Assembly (NCBI RefSeq): GCF_003264855.1
Contig: NZ_NFZS01000001.1
Location: 62,001-126,000 of the forward strand
From: Dyella jiangningensis
Lineage (GTDB): Bacteria; Pseudomonadota; Gammaproteobacteria; Xanthomonadales; Rhodanobacteraceae
Reading direction: 5' to 3'
Length of the DNA: 64,000 nt
Below, in pieces: positions 45,429 through 57,044 of this stretch. Position 1 is the first letter of the stretch; every line of letters starts with the position of its first letter. The translations under genes and the position numbers were made by a program. The notes under the pieces are model-generated. The model was not told where the DNA came from and did not search any database. It saw only the letters and a program-made list of their open reading frames with translations.

Positions 45429-46283
45429 TTACTCGCCCAGCGCTTCGCGCATGAATTCAGGCTGGGCCAGCGCGCCCTTGTGCACGTCCGCGTTGTAGTA
45501 GCGGGTGGGGAAGTTCTTGCTGATCGCGCCGCGCTCGCGGAAGCCGGCCAGGTCGCCGCCCTTGCGGGCCATGGTGCAGCTCCACCAGCCGGTGGGGTAG
45601 CACGGCTGCGGGAACGGCAGCGTCTTCACCGCGCTGAAGCCGGCCGTGCGCATGGCCGAACGCATGGACTTGATCAGCTCCAGGTGCGCGATCGGCGATT
45701 CGGACTGCTGCACCAGGATGCCGCCGTGGCGCAGGGCCTTGTGGCAGCTGGCGTAGAACGCGGCGTTGAACAGGCCTTCGGCCGGGCCGACCGGGTCGGT
45801 CGAGTCGACGATGATCAGGTCCAGCGATTCGGGCTCGGCTTCGGCCATGTACTTGATGCCGTCGATGAACAGCAGCTCGGCGCGCGGATCGTTGTTGGAC
45901 TCGCACAGTTCCGGGAAATATTCCTCGGCCAGGCGGGTCACGCGCTCGTCGATCTCCACCTGGGCGGCGTGCTCCACTTCCTCGTGCTTGAGCACTTCGC
46001 GCAGCGTGCCGCAGTCGCCGCCGCCGATGATCACCACGCGCTTGGCGCGCGCATGGGTGAACAGCGCCGGGTGGGTCATCATCTCGTGATAGAGGAAGTT
46101 GTCGCGGCTGGTCAGCATCACGCAGCCGTCGATCACCATCAGGTTGCCCCAATCGGTGGTCTGGTAGATCTCGATGGTCTGGAACGGCGTTTTCTCGGCG
46201 TGCAGCAACTTCTCCACGCGGTAGCCGATGGAGGAGCCGGAGGCCTGGTGGGCTTCGGTGAACCAGCTGGGGTGCTGCGACAT
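45429..46283 (-). CDS. speE: Spermidine synthase (polyamine aminopropyltransferase)
   Basis: 284 residues (E. coli 288) from the ATG at 46283. It transfers an aminopropyl group from decarboxylated S-adenosylmethionine to putrescine. Signature: VVIIGGGDCGTLREVLKHEE (cofactor-binding), then VDSTDPVGPAEGLF (catalytic Asp region) and QSESPIAHLELI. The N-terminal beta domain (QTIEIYQTTDWGNLMVIDGC) is complete. It is divergent from speA, which supplies agmatine for putrescine synthesis, so the two start steps of the polyamine route share a 276-base intergenic region. Confidence 0.97.
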   Translation of the reverse strand: MSQHPSWFTEAHQASGSSIGYRVEKLLHAEKTPFQTIEIYQTTDWGNLMVIDGCVMLTSRDNFLYHEMMTHPALFTHARAKRVVIIGGGDCGTLREVLKHEEVEHAAQVEIDERVTRLAEEYFPELCESNNDPRAELLFIDGIKYMAEAEPESLDLIIVDSTDPVGPAEGLFNAAFYASCHKALRHGGILVQQSESPIAHLELIKSMRSAMRTAGFSAVKTLPFPQPCYPTGWWSCTMARKGGDLAGFRERGAISKNFPTRYYNADVHKGALAQPEFMREALGE

Positions 46284-46559
46284 GGGAGCGTTCCTGACGA
46301 TCGATGGGTTCAAAGAGCGGGAATTGTAGCCGAACCGGCGCCATCTTCCCGTTTTCGTTGGGGAACGCCGCCGGTACATTGTCACAAGACGCCGTTACAA
46401 TAGCCGTCCGGACCACCGCGCCTCGCGGCCCCAGGTCCGCCAGGTCAGCCCGGCCCCGCGGCGTGCGAGGCTTCCGGCCGGCTGACTTTGTTTCGTCAAG
46501 GCTCGCCGCTGCGACGACATGTAAAGGGTGTTTCACGCCCGTTATTGAAGGAACCCTCC

Positions 46560-48449
<1,890 letters not shown>

Positions 48450-48455
48450 ATCACT

Positions 48456-48483
48456 CGTCATTCCGGCGCAGGCCGGAATGACG
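48456..48483. repeat. Collapsed family B palindrome
   Basis: A single near-perfect palindrome, CGTCATTCCGGCGCAGG continuing CCGGAATGACG, where the two family B arms meet directly. It starts 7 bases after the speA stop and could act as a terminator hairpin, though no T run follows. Confidence 0.7.
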
Positions 48484-48631
48484 ACATAGGAAAGGCTTCT
48501 CAAGCTGTCCATTCGTCGCATGGATGCGTGCATACAAGCTGTGCCAGCCTGTTCGTCCCCGCGGACAGGCTGCGCGACACACAAGCTGATTCCGTTTCTG
48601 CTTTCCCCGTTCCCCATCGACAGGAGTGGTT

Positions 48632-49417
48632 ATGGCAAGTCTCGACGGCAAGGTGGCACTCATCACAGGCGCGGCCAGCGGCCTGGGCAAGGCAATCGCC
48701 GAGCTTTATGCAAAGAACGGTGCGGCGGTGGCCATCGCCGACATCAACCAGCAGGCGGCCGATGCGGCCGCAGCCGAGATCAACGCGGCAGGCGGCAAGG
48801 CCATCGGCGTCGCGATGGACGTGACGGATGAAGCCGCCGTCGATGCGGGTACCGACAAGGTGGTCGCGGAGTTCGGTCACCTCGACATCCTGATTTCCAA
48901 CGCCGGCATCCAGATCATCAATCCGATCGACCAGTTCTCGTACGCCGACTGGAAGAAGATGCAGGCGATCCACGTAGACGGCGCGTTCCTCACCACGAAC
49001 GCGGCGCTCAAGCACATGTACAAGGACGATCGCGGCGGCGTCGTGATCTACATGGGCTCGGTGCACTCGCACGAAGCGTCGAAGCTCAAGTCGGCGTACG
49101 TCGCCGCCAAGCATGGCCTGCTCGGACTGGCGCGCACGCTGGCGAAGGAAGGCGCCGCGCACAACGTGCGCTCGCACGTGATCTGCCCGGGCTTCGTGCG
49201 CACGCCGCTGGTGGAAAAGCAGATTCCTGAGCAAGCCAAGGAACTGAAGATCACCGAGGACGAAGTGATCAAGAACGTGATGCTCAAGGACACCGTCGAC
49301 GGCGTATTCACCACGGTGGACGACATCGCGCAGACGGCGTTGTACCTCGCGACATTCCCCTCGGCGGCGCTCACCGGCCAGTCGATCGTGGTGAGCCACG
49401 GCTGGTACATGCAATAA
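48632..49417 (+). CDS. 3-hydroxybutyrate dehydrogenase (short-chain dehydrogenase)
   Basis: 261 residues from the ATG at 48632 with AGGAG 5 bases upstream (48622-48626). NAD-dependent SDR that interconverts 3-hydroxybutyrate and acetoacetate. Motifs: cofactor-binding [16 protein letters not shown] in [12 protein letters not shown], and active-site YxxxK in [14 protein letters not shown]. The loop [18 protein letters not shown] is typical of D-3-hydroxybutyrate dehydrogenases. It starts a plus-strand run with the patatin gene (6 bases after) and a hydroxyisobutyrate-type dehydrogenase. Confidence 0.9.
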   Translation: MASLDGKVALITGAASGLGKAIAELYAKNGAAVAIADINQQAADAAAAEINAAGGKAIGVAMDVTDEAAVDAGTDKVVAEFGHLDILISNAGIQIINPIDQFSYADWKKMQAIHVDGAFLTTNAALKHMYKDDRGGVVIYMGSVHSHEASKLKSAYVAAKHGLLGLARTLAKEGAAHNVRSHVICPGFVRTPLVEKQIPEQAKELKITEDEVIKNVMLKDTVDGVFTTVDDIAQTALYLATFPSAALTGQSIVVSHGWYMQ

Positions 49418-49423
49418 GCACGC

Positions 49424-50602
49424 ATGGACGCCGCCAAGCACATGCCCGCACCGGACGCACTCGCCAAGGCGATCAAGCGCGACTACGGCACGCTTGCCCT
49501 CGTGTTGCAGGGCGGCGGTGCGCTGGGTGCTTACCAGGCCGGCGTGTTCGAGGCGCTGGATAACGCCGGCATCCATCCGAACTGGATCGCCGGCATTTCC
49601 ATTGGTGCACTCAACGCCGCCGTTATCGCCGGTAATCCACCCAAGCATCGCGTGGAACGCCTGCGCGAGTTCTGGCGGAGCATCTGCCGTCCGCCACTGC
49701 TACCGACCTGGCCCACGCCGCCGCTCGATCCGAGTGCGTGGGAATTGCCGTGGTTGAACGGACTGAGCGGCTGGTCGGCGCTGCGCGCACTGGTGGAAGG
49801 TCAGCCCGGCTTCTTCGTGCCGCGCCCGTTTCCGCTGTTGCCGTTGCGCGCTTCACCCGCCACGGCGAGCTGGTATGACACCTCGCCGTTGAAAGCCACG
49901 CTGGAACGGCTGGTCGACTTCGACCGCATCAACCACAAGACCGCGATGCGCGTGTCGGTGGGCGCGGTGAACATCCGCACCGGCAACTTCGCCTACTTCG
50001 ACAACACCGAAGGCGAGCTGCGCGTGGAGCACTTCATGGCGTCCGGCTCGCTGCCGCCGGGTTTTCCGGCCACCGAGATCGACGGCGAGTTCTACTGGGA
50101 CGGCGGCATGGTCTCCAACACGCCACTGTACAAGGTGCTGTCCGACGCGTCGTGTCGCGACGCGCTGATTTTCCAGGTCGACCTGTGGAGCGCACGCGGC
50201 GAGGTGCCGCGCGACCTCGCCGAGGTGACGGCGCGCGCCAAGGACATCCAGTACTCCAGCCGCACGCGATTGATCACCGAATTCATGGGCATGCGCCAGA
50301 AGCAGCAGCGTTTGCTGCAGGACCTGATGGCGCTGGTGCCCGAAGACCAGCGCCGCGATCCTGCGTATCGCCGCGCCGAGATCTATGCGGGTGGCTCGCT
50401 GGTCAACCTGTTCCACCTGATTTACCGCAACAAGCCGTACGAAGGGCATTACAAGGACTACGAGTTCAGCTTTGGCAGCATGCAGCAGCACTGGCACAGC
50501 GGCATGGACGATATGCAGTGCACGTTGAGCGAGCCGCAGTGGTTCGCGCGCCCCGATGCGGAGCATCCTTTCGTCACCCATGACGTACATTGTGAAGACT
50601 GA
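49424..50602 (+). CDS. Patatin-like phospholipase
   Basis: 392 residues. Patatin domain: oxyanion hole GGGALGAYQAGVFEAL (about residue 30), nucleophile Ser in GISIGALNAAV (GxSxG, about residue 54) and the catalytic Asp in DGGMVSNTPL (DGG, about residue 220). The C-terminal region (about 250-392, with RQKQQRLLQDLMALVPED-like sequence) matches the DUF3734 extension found in similar proteins. It hydrolyses acyl chains of lipids; members next to 3-hydroxybutyrate dehydrogenase are often found in bacteria that make polyhydroxybutyrate, but no PHB genes are in this window. It starts 6 bases after the dehydrogenase stop. Confidence 0.92.
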   Translation: MDAAKHMPAPDALAKAIKRDYGTLALVLQGGGALGAYQAGVFEALDNAGIHPNWIAGISIGALNAAVIAGNPPKHRVERLREFWRSICRPPLLPTWPTPPLDPSAWELPWLNGLSGWSALRALVEGQPGFFVPRPFPLLPLRASPATASWYDTSPLKATLERLVDFDRINHKTAMRVSVGAVNIRTGNFAYFDNTEGELRVEHFMASGSLPPGFPATEIDGEFYWDGGMVSNTPLYKVLSDASCRDALIFQVDLWSARGEVPRDLAEVTARAKDIQYSSRTRLITEFMGMRQKQQRLLQDLMALVPEDQRRDPAYRRAEIYAGGSLVNLFHLIYRNKPYEGHYKDYEFSFGSMQQHWHSGMDDMQCTLSEPQWFARPDAEHPFVTHDVHCED

Positions 50603-50617
50603 TCCACCAGGACAACC

Positions 50618-51478
50618 ATGACACTCAAGGCAGCATTCATCGGACTCGGCGCCATGGGCACGCCGATGGCCGGGCATCTCAAAACCCACGGCCTGCTCCA
50701 TGCCGTCTCCAGCCGTACGCAGGCCAATGCCGATGCGGTGGCGAAGGATCTCGGCGTCGCCGCGCCCTCGCTGGCGGACATCGCCGCGCAATGCGACGTG
50801 ATCGCGTTGTGCGTGACTGCGGATGCCGATGTGCTCGGCCTAGTCGACGCGTTGGGGCCACATCTGAAACCAGGCACCATCGTGATCGACCATTCCACCG
50901 TCGCGCCCGATACCGCCAAGCAGGCTGCAGCCAAGCTGGCGCCGACCGGTGCGCACTTTCTCGATGCGCCGGTATCGGGCGGTGTGGAGGGCGCTAAGAA
51001 CGGCAAGCTCTCGGTGATGGTGGGCGGTGACGCCGCCGTGCTGGAACGCGCGCGCCCGGTGCTGGAAGCCTATGCGCTGCGCATCACGCATCTGGGCGAC
51101 GTCGGCGCCGGCCAAGCCACCAAGGCGGTGAACCAGGTACTGGTGGCGGGCATCGCGCAGGGCGTATGCGAAGGGCTCGCGCTCGGTGAAGCGCTGGGCC
51201 TGGATCCGGAACGCCTGCTTCCCACGCTGGGCGCCGGCGCGGCGGGCAACTGGTTCCTGGAAAAGCGAGGCAGCACGATGCTGCGCAACGAGTTCAGCGT
51301 CGGCTTCAAGCTCGGCCTGCTGCACAAGGATCTGGGCATCGTGCGTCGTATCGCCGAAAGCGCCGGCACCAACCGCAGCGTGATCGAGCGCTCGCTCGCC
51401 GATTATGCGGAGCTGATGAGCCAGGGTTATGGCGACGATGACATCTCGGCGTTGATCCGGTTGAAGCGCAAGAGCTGA
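50618..51478 (+). CDS. 3-hydroxyisobutyrate/beta-hydroxyacid dehydrogenase-family oxidoreductase
   Basis: 286 residues. Rossmann start AAFIGLGAMGTPMAGHLK (GxGxMG-type), substrate-binding DAPVSGGVEGAKNGKLSVMV, and the catalytic Lys in GAGQATKAVNQVL (about residue 165). The family includes 3-hydroxyisobutyrate, tartronate semialdehyde and succinic semialdehyde reductases; the exact substrate cannot be read. It starts 15 bases after the patatin stop, completing the three-gene run, which ends at the terminator at 51515. Confidence 0.92.
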   Translation: MTLKAAFIGLGAMGTPMAGHLKTHGLLHAVSSRTQANADAVAKDLGVAAPSLADIAAQCDVIALCVTADADVLGLVDALGPHLKPGTIVIDHSTVAPDTAKQAAAKLAPTGAHFLDAPVSGGVEGAKNGKLSVMVGGDAAVLERARPVLEAYALRITHLGDVGAGQATKAVNQVLVAGIAQGVCEGLALGEALGLDPERLLPTLGAGAAGNWFLEKRGSTMLRNEFSVGFKLGLLHKDLGIVRRIAESAGTNRSVIERSLADYAELMSQGYGDDDISALIRLKRKS

Positions 51479-51514
51479 TAGCTGCCACCAACCTCGACAA
51501 GCACGGGATAAGAG

Positions 51515-51541
51515 GCCGCGCGCAAGCGCGGCTTTTTTTTT
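51515..51541 (+). terminator. Rho-independent terminator of the bdh-patatin-dehydrogenase run
   Basis: GCCGCGC, loop GCAA, GCGCGGC, then nine T bases (51533-51541). It starts 37 bases after the last stop. Confidence 0.92.
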
Positions 51542-51786
51542 GCGCGCGCTGAAGCAGGCTGGCGCGACAAAGGGTTCTAAATCGAGCTGTGGAAGACCTC
51601 GACGGAAGGTCTGCCAGAAGGAGCTTGGTGGCTCTCAGATTTTTCTGATGTCGGTGCTTCGCGGTCATCGGTAGAACGGCGTGTTCGGAGAGTAAGGGGC
51701 ATGTCTACTCGCCGGATCCAAAGAAAGCCGGTTGCACGAAAAGCGCTTTCAAGCCGAATGGGAAAGAAAATCTTAGGGAGCTCCAA

Positions 51787-54700
51787 ATGAATCACGTCTA
51801 TCGCGTAGTCTGGAATGCTGCGCTTTGTACATGGACCGTCGTGTCTGAACTGGCGAAAAGCCATCGGCCACGTTTCAGCAAACTCAGTGCCGCACTTCTG
51901 GTCGGCATCGCCATGCAGGGCCAGGCTTTGGCCACGGACTACCTCCAGCCGGTTGTCGTGTTCGGCGGCGTCACGGGTACGCTGAATAGCGGAGACACGG
52001 TAACGGTCACCAATGACAATACTGTCGGCCTTGGCGTAGCCGATGCGGGGTCCCAGCTCATCGCCAACAACGTGACCGTGACTACGAGCGGCAACGGTAC
52101 CTCGGGAGCCTATGTGGGGTACGGCGGGCAACTCACGCTGACCGATGGGTCAGTGACCGCAACGGGTGCTTCCACTGCCAACTATGCGGCCGACGCCGTA
52201 TTCGTACTCGGGCAGGGCTCGCGCGCCACGATCACTCGTACCGTGCTGTCGACCCAAGGACAGAATGCCTACGGCGTTGCTGTGGTAGGCGGTGGTTCCG
52301 CATCGTTGGATGGCGCTGCAGTGAGTACCCATGCTGACAACAGCGTCGGCCTTTACATCTCCGGGACAGGGTCGCAGGCAATGGCCACGGATTTGACGAC
52401 GAGTACGGCGGGAAAGGCTGCGGTGGGCGTGGAGGCGAACCAAGGCGCTTCCATCAGCCTTTCTGGTGGCGAGGTCACCACGTCGGGTGATGCGGGCGTT
52501 GGCATCGTGGCATTGGAAACTGGCAGCCAGATCAGCGTGACCGGTGTGCGCGTGCAGACTACAGGCGGACTTGCCAATGGCATTGGCGCTTACGGCGTGG
52601 ACGCCGAAGGTGGTGGCCGGATCACGTTGGGTGGTGGCGCCACGATATCCACGCAGGGCGCGAGTGCGATAGGCGTGCGTGCCGTTGGCGATGGCAGCCA
52701 GATCGCTGCCGAGGGCATTACCGTCGCCACGGCAGGTGCCAATGCTTATGACGTCATGGCCGATGGGGCGGGAGCAACCATTCGGGCGGACAACAGCGTC
52801 ATGTCTACGACAGGGAATGCCGCGGTAGGCATCGTTGCGATGAATGGCGGCGTCGTGACGCTCAACGGCGGAGCCGTTGGCACCAGCGGCAACAACGCCA
52901 TGGGCATGGTTTCGACGGGCACTGGCAGCCAGATCAACGCCACTGACGTACAGGTGCAGACCATCGGTGGGAGCAATAACGACGGTTTCAACGCCTACGG
53001 TGTCTATGCAGAGGACGGTGGCACCGTGAATTTCACGGGCGGTCGTATCGAAGCACTGGGCCAGAGCTATTACGGCACCGACAGCGCAGTGGTAGCAACC
53101 GGTAGCGGCACGCATATCGGCCTTGCCAACGCATCCGTCGTTGCGAGGGGCGCAAACAACGGTGTCATGGCTAACCAAGGCGCCGCCATCGACATATCCG
53201 ATAGCACGATCTCATCGGGTGGAGTCGGTGATGGCTATGCCTATGGTGTGCAGGTCTGGGACAGAGGGACACGGGTAACCCTCTCAAACACGAACATAGA
53301 CGCGTCTGGCGTGTCGACCGCGGGTGTTGTTGCGTCCAACGGCGCATCGGTGGACGTGGTTGGTGGGCGTATGAGCATCATCGGCGGAGGCTCCGGCGCT
53401 GTAGTGGCTATGGATGCCGGGACACACGTTACCCTCAGGGACGCCGTCCTCACCGCTCATGGTGATTCAGGAGCGGGTGTTGGTGCTGGATACGGTGCCG
53501 CCGTCGACCTGTCCGGCGGTAGCGTTGATACATTCGGCAGCAACTCGAGCGGGTTGATAGCTCAAGCTGAAGCTTCGTACCTCACCGTCGCCAATGCATC
53601 GATCACCACCCATGGCGAGGTGTCTATTGGCCTGTTTGCGGTCGATGGGGTCGTCGAGACTTCCGGCAACACGATAAGCACATTAGGTGAAGGGTCTTAT
53701 GGCGTCATGGCCGAACAAGCCACCGGTGCGACGACCATCCGCATGTCGGGCGACCACGTCATCACGCAGGGCAATGGCGCCATCGGCTTGACTGCGCACG
53801 GCGTCGGTAGTGCCATCGAAGCATCGAATGTTCGAGTACAGACGACCGGTGCGAAGGATCCATCGGGTATCGGTGCATACGGCGTGGATGCCGAAGGTGG
53901 CGGTCGGGTCATGCTAAGGGATGGTGCATCCGTGTCGACGAGCGGTGTCGGCGCCATGGCTTTGCTTGCCACCGGTAACGGCAGCGAGGTGGCGACGTCT
54001 GGCCAGGTTACGGTTCGCTCCACTGGCGGTGATGCCTACGGCGCGCTGGCGCAGGATGGAGGCGCCATCACCCTGGCGCAAGGCGCAAATATCGATACCA
54101 GCGGCGACACGGCCCATGGCTTGGTTTCACTGGGCGCTGACAGCCAGATCAATGCGACCGGTGCTACGGTAGAGACTCATGGCACGCAAGCCAGTGGTGT
54201 CGCACTCGGTAACAGCACGATCAATCTTGCGGGTAGTTCTGTTCTCGCTCAGTACACCGGTGCGCTGCTCTCCGCGGACGGCACGGAACAAACGACCAAT
54301 AGGCTGAACATGTCCGGCGGATCGATGGCTTCCGTCGCCGACGATGCCATCCGTGCCAGTGCAGGCGACAACTGGGTGAACCTGAGCCATGGCGCGCAGG
54401 TGACGGGTGGCAATGGCACCTTGCTCGATGTCGTTGGAACGGGCACTGTGGCTCACCTCTCGGCTACTGATGACGTGGTTCTGACGGGCGACGTCGTGGC
54501 GCTCGCGGGCAACATGGCTCATGTGTCGCTTGCGCAAAGCTCGTCGCTCACCGGTGCGATGCGCAACGCTTCCAGCGTCAGCGTGGACGGCAGCAGTCTG
54601 TGGAACATGACGGCCAGTTCCGACGTGCAGCAGCTCACCCTGGCGGGAACGGTCGCATTTGCCGCTTCACCCTCGGGCTACAAGAGCCTCGTGGTCCACG

Positions 54701-56139
54701 GCGACCTTGCGGGCAATGGAGGAACCGTTGCGCTGAATACGGCCCTCAACGAGGGTGGTGCGCTAAGCCATCAGTACACCGACCGCGTATTGGTGGAAGG
54801 CAACGCCAGCGGCACGACCTATCTGAAGGTCACGGGTTCGGGCACGGGTGCGCTGACCGACACCAACAAGAATGGCGTGGCGGAGGCCAATGAGGGTATT
54901 TCGCTGGCCCAGGTGGCGGGACAGTCCAGCGCGTCGGCGTTTGTGTTGAGCGGTGGCTACGTGGCCGTGGGTCCGTGGCGCTATGAACTCAGCAGCTACC
55001 AACCCGGAAGCGCCGATGCAGGACAGCGCGTGGTTGCCGGTACCGGCAACGGATTCTGGGACTACCGGCTGCAGAACGTGTACGTGGCCGATGTCACGCC
55101 CGTTCCCGATCCCACGCCCGATCCTTCGCCTGACGACAGGCCCGACGTAACGCCGTCGCGTCCGGCGGTGGTGCCTCAGGTGCCTGCATACCTCAGTGCT
55201 GCCACCGCCATGTTGTCCTACGGCATGCGCAGCATAGGCACGCTTCATGACCGACTCGGCGAGGTCCATCAGGACGATGTATCGCAGGCGGGCAATACCG
55301 GCGAGTTCTACGCGCGCGTGTTCGGTGGCAACTACCGCTACAGCAGCGATCGCAGCTTCCGCCAGTACGGCTTCGGTTTCGACCAGGACGATCGTGGCAT
55401 CCAGATCGGCGGAACATGGCTGAAGACGGACAATGACGACTCTACCTTCCGCATGGGCCTGTACGGGAGCATCGGTACGTCGCGCATCACGCCCAAAGCC
55501 ATCGACGGCAGCAGCGCGATGCGCATGGACGCGAGGAGCGTCGCGGCAACGGCCACGTACGTGAACGGCGGCGGCTTCTACCTGGATGGCGTCGTGGCGC
55601 GCAACGACTACCGCGCGCGGGTAGACACTGCCTACCGCGGTTACGGCATGGCCAGCTTCAAGACGCGCGGCTGGTCGTACTCGCTGGAGGCTGGCTATCC
55701 CTTCGTGTTCGCCAACGAACTGCGTCTTGAGCCACAGGCGCAGGTGACCTACCAGTCCCTGCATACGAATCGCTTCGGTGACAGCGATGGGCTGAGCGTG
55801 TCGCCTGGAGATTCGGGTGCATGGACAGGTCGGATAGGCGCCAGCCTGAGCAGGACGTTTGCCACCGATACTGGCCAACGTTGGACACCATCGGCCCGTC
55901 TGAACTACGTCACGAGTTCGGCCAGCCGCACGGCAGTCACACTGGTGAGCGATGCCTGGGATGTGTCGGGTACCTTCACCAACGGAAGCTGGGGTTCGGT
56001 ATGGCAATTGGGCGCCGGCGTGAGTGGCGCACTGACGCGGACGCTTTCGGTATATGCCGGTGCGGACTACCAGGCCACGGCAGGCCATGCGGGCCAGCAG
56101 GGCTGGTCGGCCAACCTTGGCCTGCGCTGGCAGTTCTGA
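51787..56139 (+). CDS. Large ESPR-type autotransporter
   Basis: 1,450 residues. The N-terminus MNHVYRVVWNAALCTWTVVS followed by ELAKS matches the ESPR (extended signal peptide region), which slows inner-membrane export in large autotransporters; the hydrophobic signal core follows (SAALLVGIAMQG). Residues about 60-1,100 are Gly/Thr/Ser-rich beta-helix with many GxGS/AYGV turns. Three segments resemble each other: around 52,590, 52,985 and 53,880 (each with AYGVDAEGGG or AYGVYAEDGG), evidence of internal duplication. A Pro/Asp linker (DPTPDPSPDDRPDVTPS) precedes the barrel (about residues 1,170-1,450), which ends LGLRWQF. GGGAG lies about 8 bases before the ATG. The ligand is unknown. Confidence 0.95.
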   Translation: MNHVYRVVWNAALCTWTVVSELAKSHRPRFSKLSAALLVGIAMQGQALATDYLQPVVVFGGVTGTLNSGDTVTVTNDNTVGLGVADAGSQLIANNVTVTTSGNGTSGAYVGYGGQLTLTDGSVTATGASTANYAADAVFVLGQGSRATITRTVLSTQGQNAYGVAVVGGGSASLDGAAVSTHADNSVGLYISGTGSQAMATDLTTSTAGKAAVGVEANQGASISLSGGEVTTSGDAGVGIVALETGSQISVTGVRVQTTGGLANGIGAYGVDAEGGGRITLGGGATISTQGASAIGVRAVGDGSQIAAEGITVATAGANAYDVMADGAGATIRADNSVMSTTGNAAVGIVAMNGGVVTLNGGAVGTSGNNAMGMVSTGTGSQINATDVQVQTIGGSNNDGFNAYGVYAEDGGTVNFTGGRIEALGQSYYGTDSAVVATGSGTHIGLANASVVARGANNGVMANQGAAIDISDSTISSGGVGDGYAYGVQVWDRGTRVTLSNTNIDASGVSTAGVVASNGASVDVVGGRMSIIGGGSGAVVAMDAGTHVTLRDAVLTAHGDSGAGVGAGYGAAVDLSGGSVDTFGSNSSGLIAQAEASYLTVANASITTHGEVSIGLFAVDGVVETSGNTISTLGEGSYGVMAEQATGATTIRMSGDHVITQGNGAIGLTAHGVGSAIEASNVRVQTTGAKDPSGIGAYGVDAEGGGRVMLRDGASVSTSGVGAMALLATGNGSEVATSGQVTVRSTGGDAYGALAQDGGAITLAQGANIDTSGDTAHGLVSLGADSQINATGATVETHGTQASGVALGNSTINLAGSSVLAQYTGALLSADGTEQTTNRLNMSGGSMASVADDAIRASAGDNWVNLSHGAQVTGGNGTLLDVVGTGTVAHLSATDDVVLTGDVVALAGNMAHVSLAQSSSLTGAMRNASSVSVDGSSLWNMTASSDVQQLTLAGTVAFAASPSGYKSLVVHGDLAGNGGTVALNTALNEGGALSHQYTDRVLVEGNASGTTYLKVTGSGTGALTDTNKNGVAEANEGISLAQVAGQSSASAFVLSGGYVAVGPWRYELSSYQPGSADAGQRVVAGTGNGFWDYRLQNVYVADVTPVPDPTPDPSPDDRPDVTPSRPAVVPQVPAYLSAATAMLSYGMRSIGTLHDRLGEVHQDDVSQAGNTGEFYARVFGGNYRYSSDRSFRQYGFGFDQDDRGIQIGGTWLKTDNDDSTFRMGLYGSIGTSRITPKAIDGSSAMRMDARSVAATATYVNGGGFYLDGVVARNDYRARVDTAYRGYGMASFKTRGWSYSLEAGYPFVFANELRLEPQAQVTYQSLHTNRFGDSDGLSVSPGDSGAWTGRIGASLSRTFATDTGQRWTPSARLNYVTSSASRTAVTLVSDAWDVSGTFTNGSWGSVWQLGAGVSGALTRTLSVYAGADYQATAGHAGQQGWSANLGLRWQF

Positions 56140-56226
56140 GCGGAAAACGGCGATGGGCGGCATCACGCAGCCCATCGCACGTCAGGGTGAAGGCGGGCCC
56201 TTCCGCTTGTCTTCACCTCAGGTAAC

Positions 56227-56260
56227 AAAAAAGCCGTGTCGCGAGACACGGCTTTCCTTT
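56227..56260. terminator. Bidirectional terminator between autotransporter and SPOR gene
   Basis: AAGCCGTGTC (56231-56240), loop GCGA, GACACGGCTT (56245-56254), flanked by a run of A on the left (56227-56232) and T-rich sequence on the right, so it can end transcription in both directions. Confidence 0.88.
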
Positions 56261-56288
56261 GCACATCGCTGAGCGATCGGCGCCCCGT

Positions 56289-57044
56289 CTATTTGCCTTC
56301 CTTCAACGCAATCGCATTGATGCCGGCCGACGCCAGGCGCTGCTTGGCCGATTCCAGCTCGGTGGCCGAATGGAACGGGCCCAGGCGCACGCGGTTGTAG
56401 GTCTGGCCGTTGACGTTGACCGGCGCAACGTTGGCGACGAAACCCTGCATGGCCAGCTTGGCCTTCAGCGTCTCCGCGTCGGAGGCGCTCGGGAAAGCGC
56501 CGACCTGCAGCAGGTAGCCGCTGCCGGTGGAGGCAGTGTTGGCGGTCGGTGCCGCGGCCGGCGCGGCATGCACGGCCGATTCCGGCGCGGGCGTGATCGC
56601 TTCGGAGACCGCAGCCGGCGCCGGTTTGGACGCCGCCTGTTGCTGCTGTTGGGCCGCGGCGGCCTGCGCCGCCTGCTGGGCGGCCTGCTGCTTCTGCTGC
56701 TGCTCGGCCTTGGCCTGCGCGCTGATTACCGCATCGGGAATGCGCACTTCCTTCTCCGACAGCACGGAATAGAAGTCGTACTGCGGCTTCTTCGGTGCCG
56801 GCGCGGTGTCGTTGGCCGAGGTGGTTTCGTTGCCGGCCGCGCCGGCGTCGCTGCCGCGCTGGGCCGTGGCCTGCGCGTTGGGCTGCGGGCCATCGTTGCC
56901 GCGGGGCGCCATCGGCAGGTGTCCGCGCATGGCGAACATCAGCAGGGCGCCGACCAGGATGCCGATGACGGCCCAGCCCCAACCCGGCATGCCGCCGCTC
57001 GAGTTGCGGACGGCCTGTCGGCCTTTGCCCTTGCGTGCTGCCAT
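56289..57044 (-). CDS. SPOR-domain membrane protein (FtsN-like)
   Basis: 251 residues: a short basic N-terminus, one membrane helix (GWAVIGILVGALLMFAM, about residues 23-40), a long Gln/Ala-rich periplasmic linker (about 110-150, for example QQQKQQAAQQAAQAAAAQ), and a C-terminal SPOR domain (about residues 175-251, with YLLQVGAFPSASDAETLKAK and NRVRLGPFHSATELESAKQR). SPOR domains bind denuded glycan strands at the septum. The layout is that of FtsN, which activates septal peptidoglycan synthesis. It begins directly after the argS stop (TAA then ATG), so it is in the argS operon, the common position of ftsN in this group. Confidence 0.9.
   Translation of the reverse strand: MAARKGKGRQAVRNSSGGMPGWGWAVIGILVGALLMFAMRGHLPMAPRGNDGPQPNAQATAQRGSDAGAAGNETTSANDTAPAPKKPQYDFYSVLSEKEVRIPDAVISAQAKAEQQQKQQAAQQAAQAAAAQQQQQAASKPAPAAVSEAITPAPESAVHAAPAAAPTANTASTGSGYLLQVGAFPSASDAETLKAKLAMQGFVANVAPVNVNGQTYNRVRLGPFHSATELESAKQRLASAGINAIALKEGK

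Noticed and set aside
46379..46401. TTGTCA and TACAAT as a speA promoter
   Set aside because: The spacing is only 11 bases, too short for a sigma-70 promoter.
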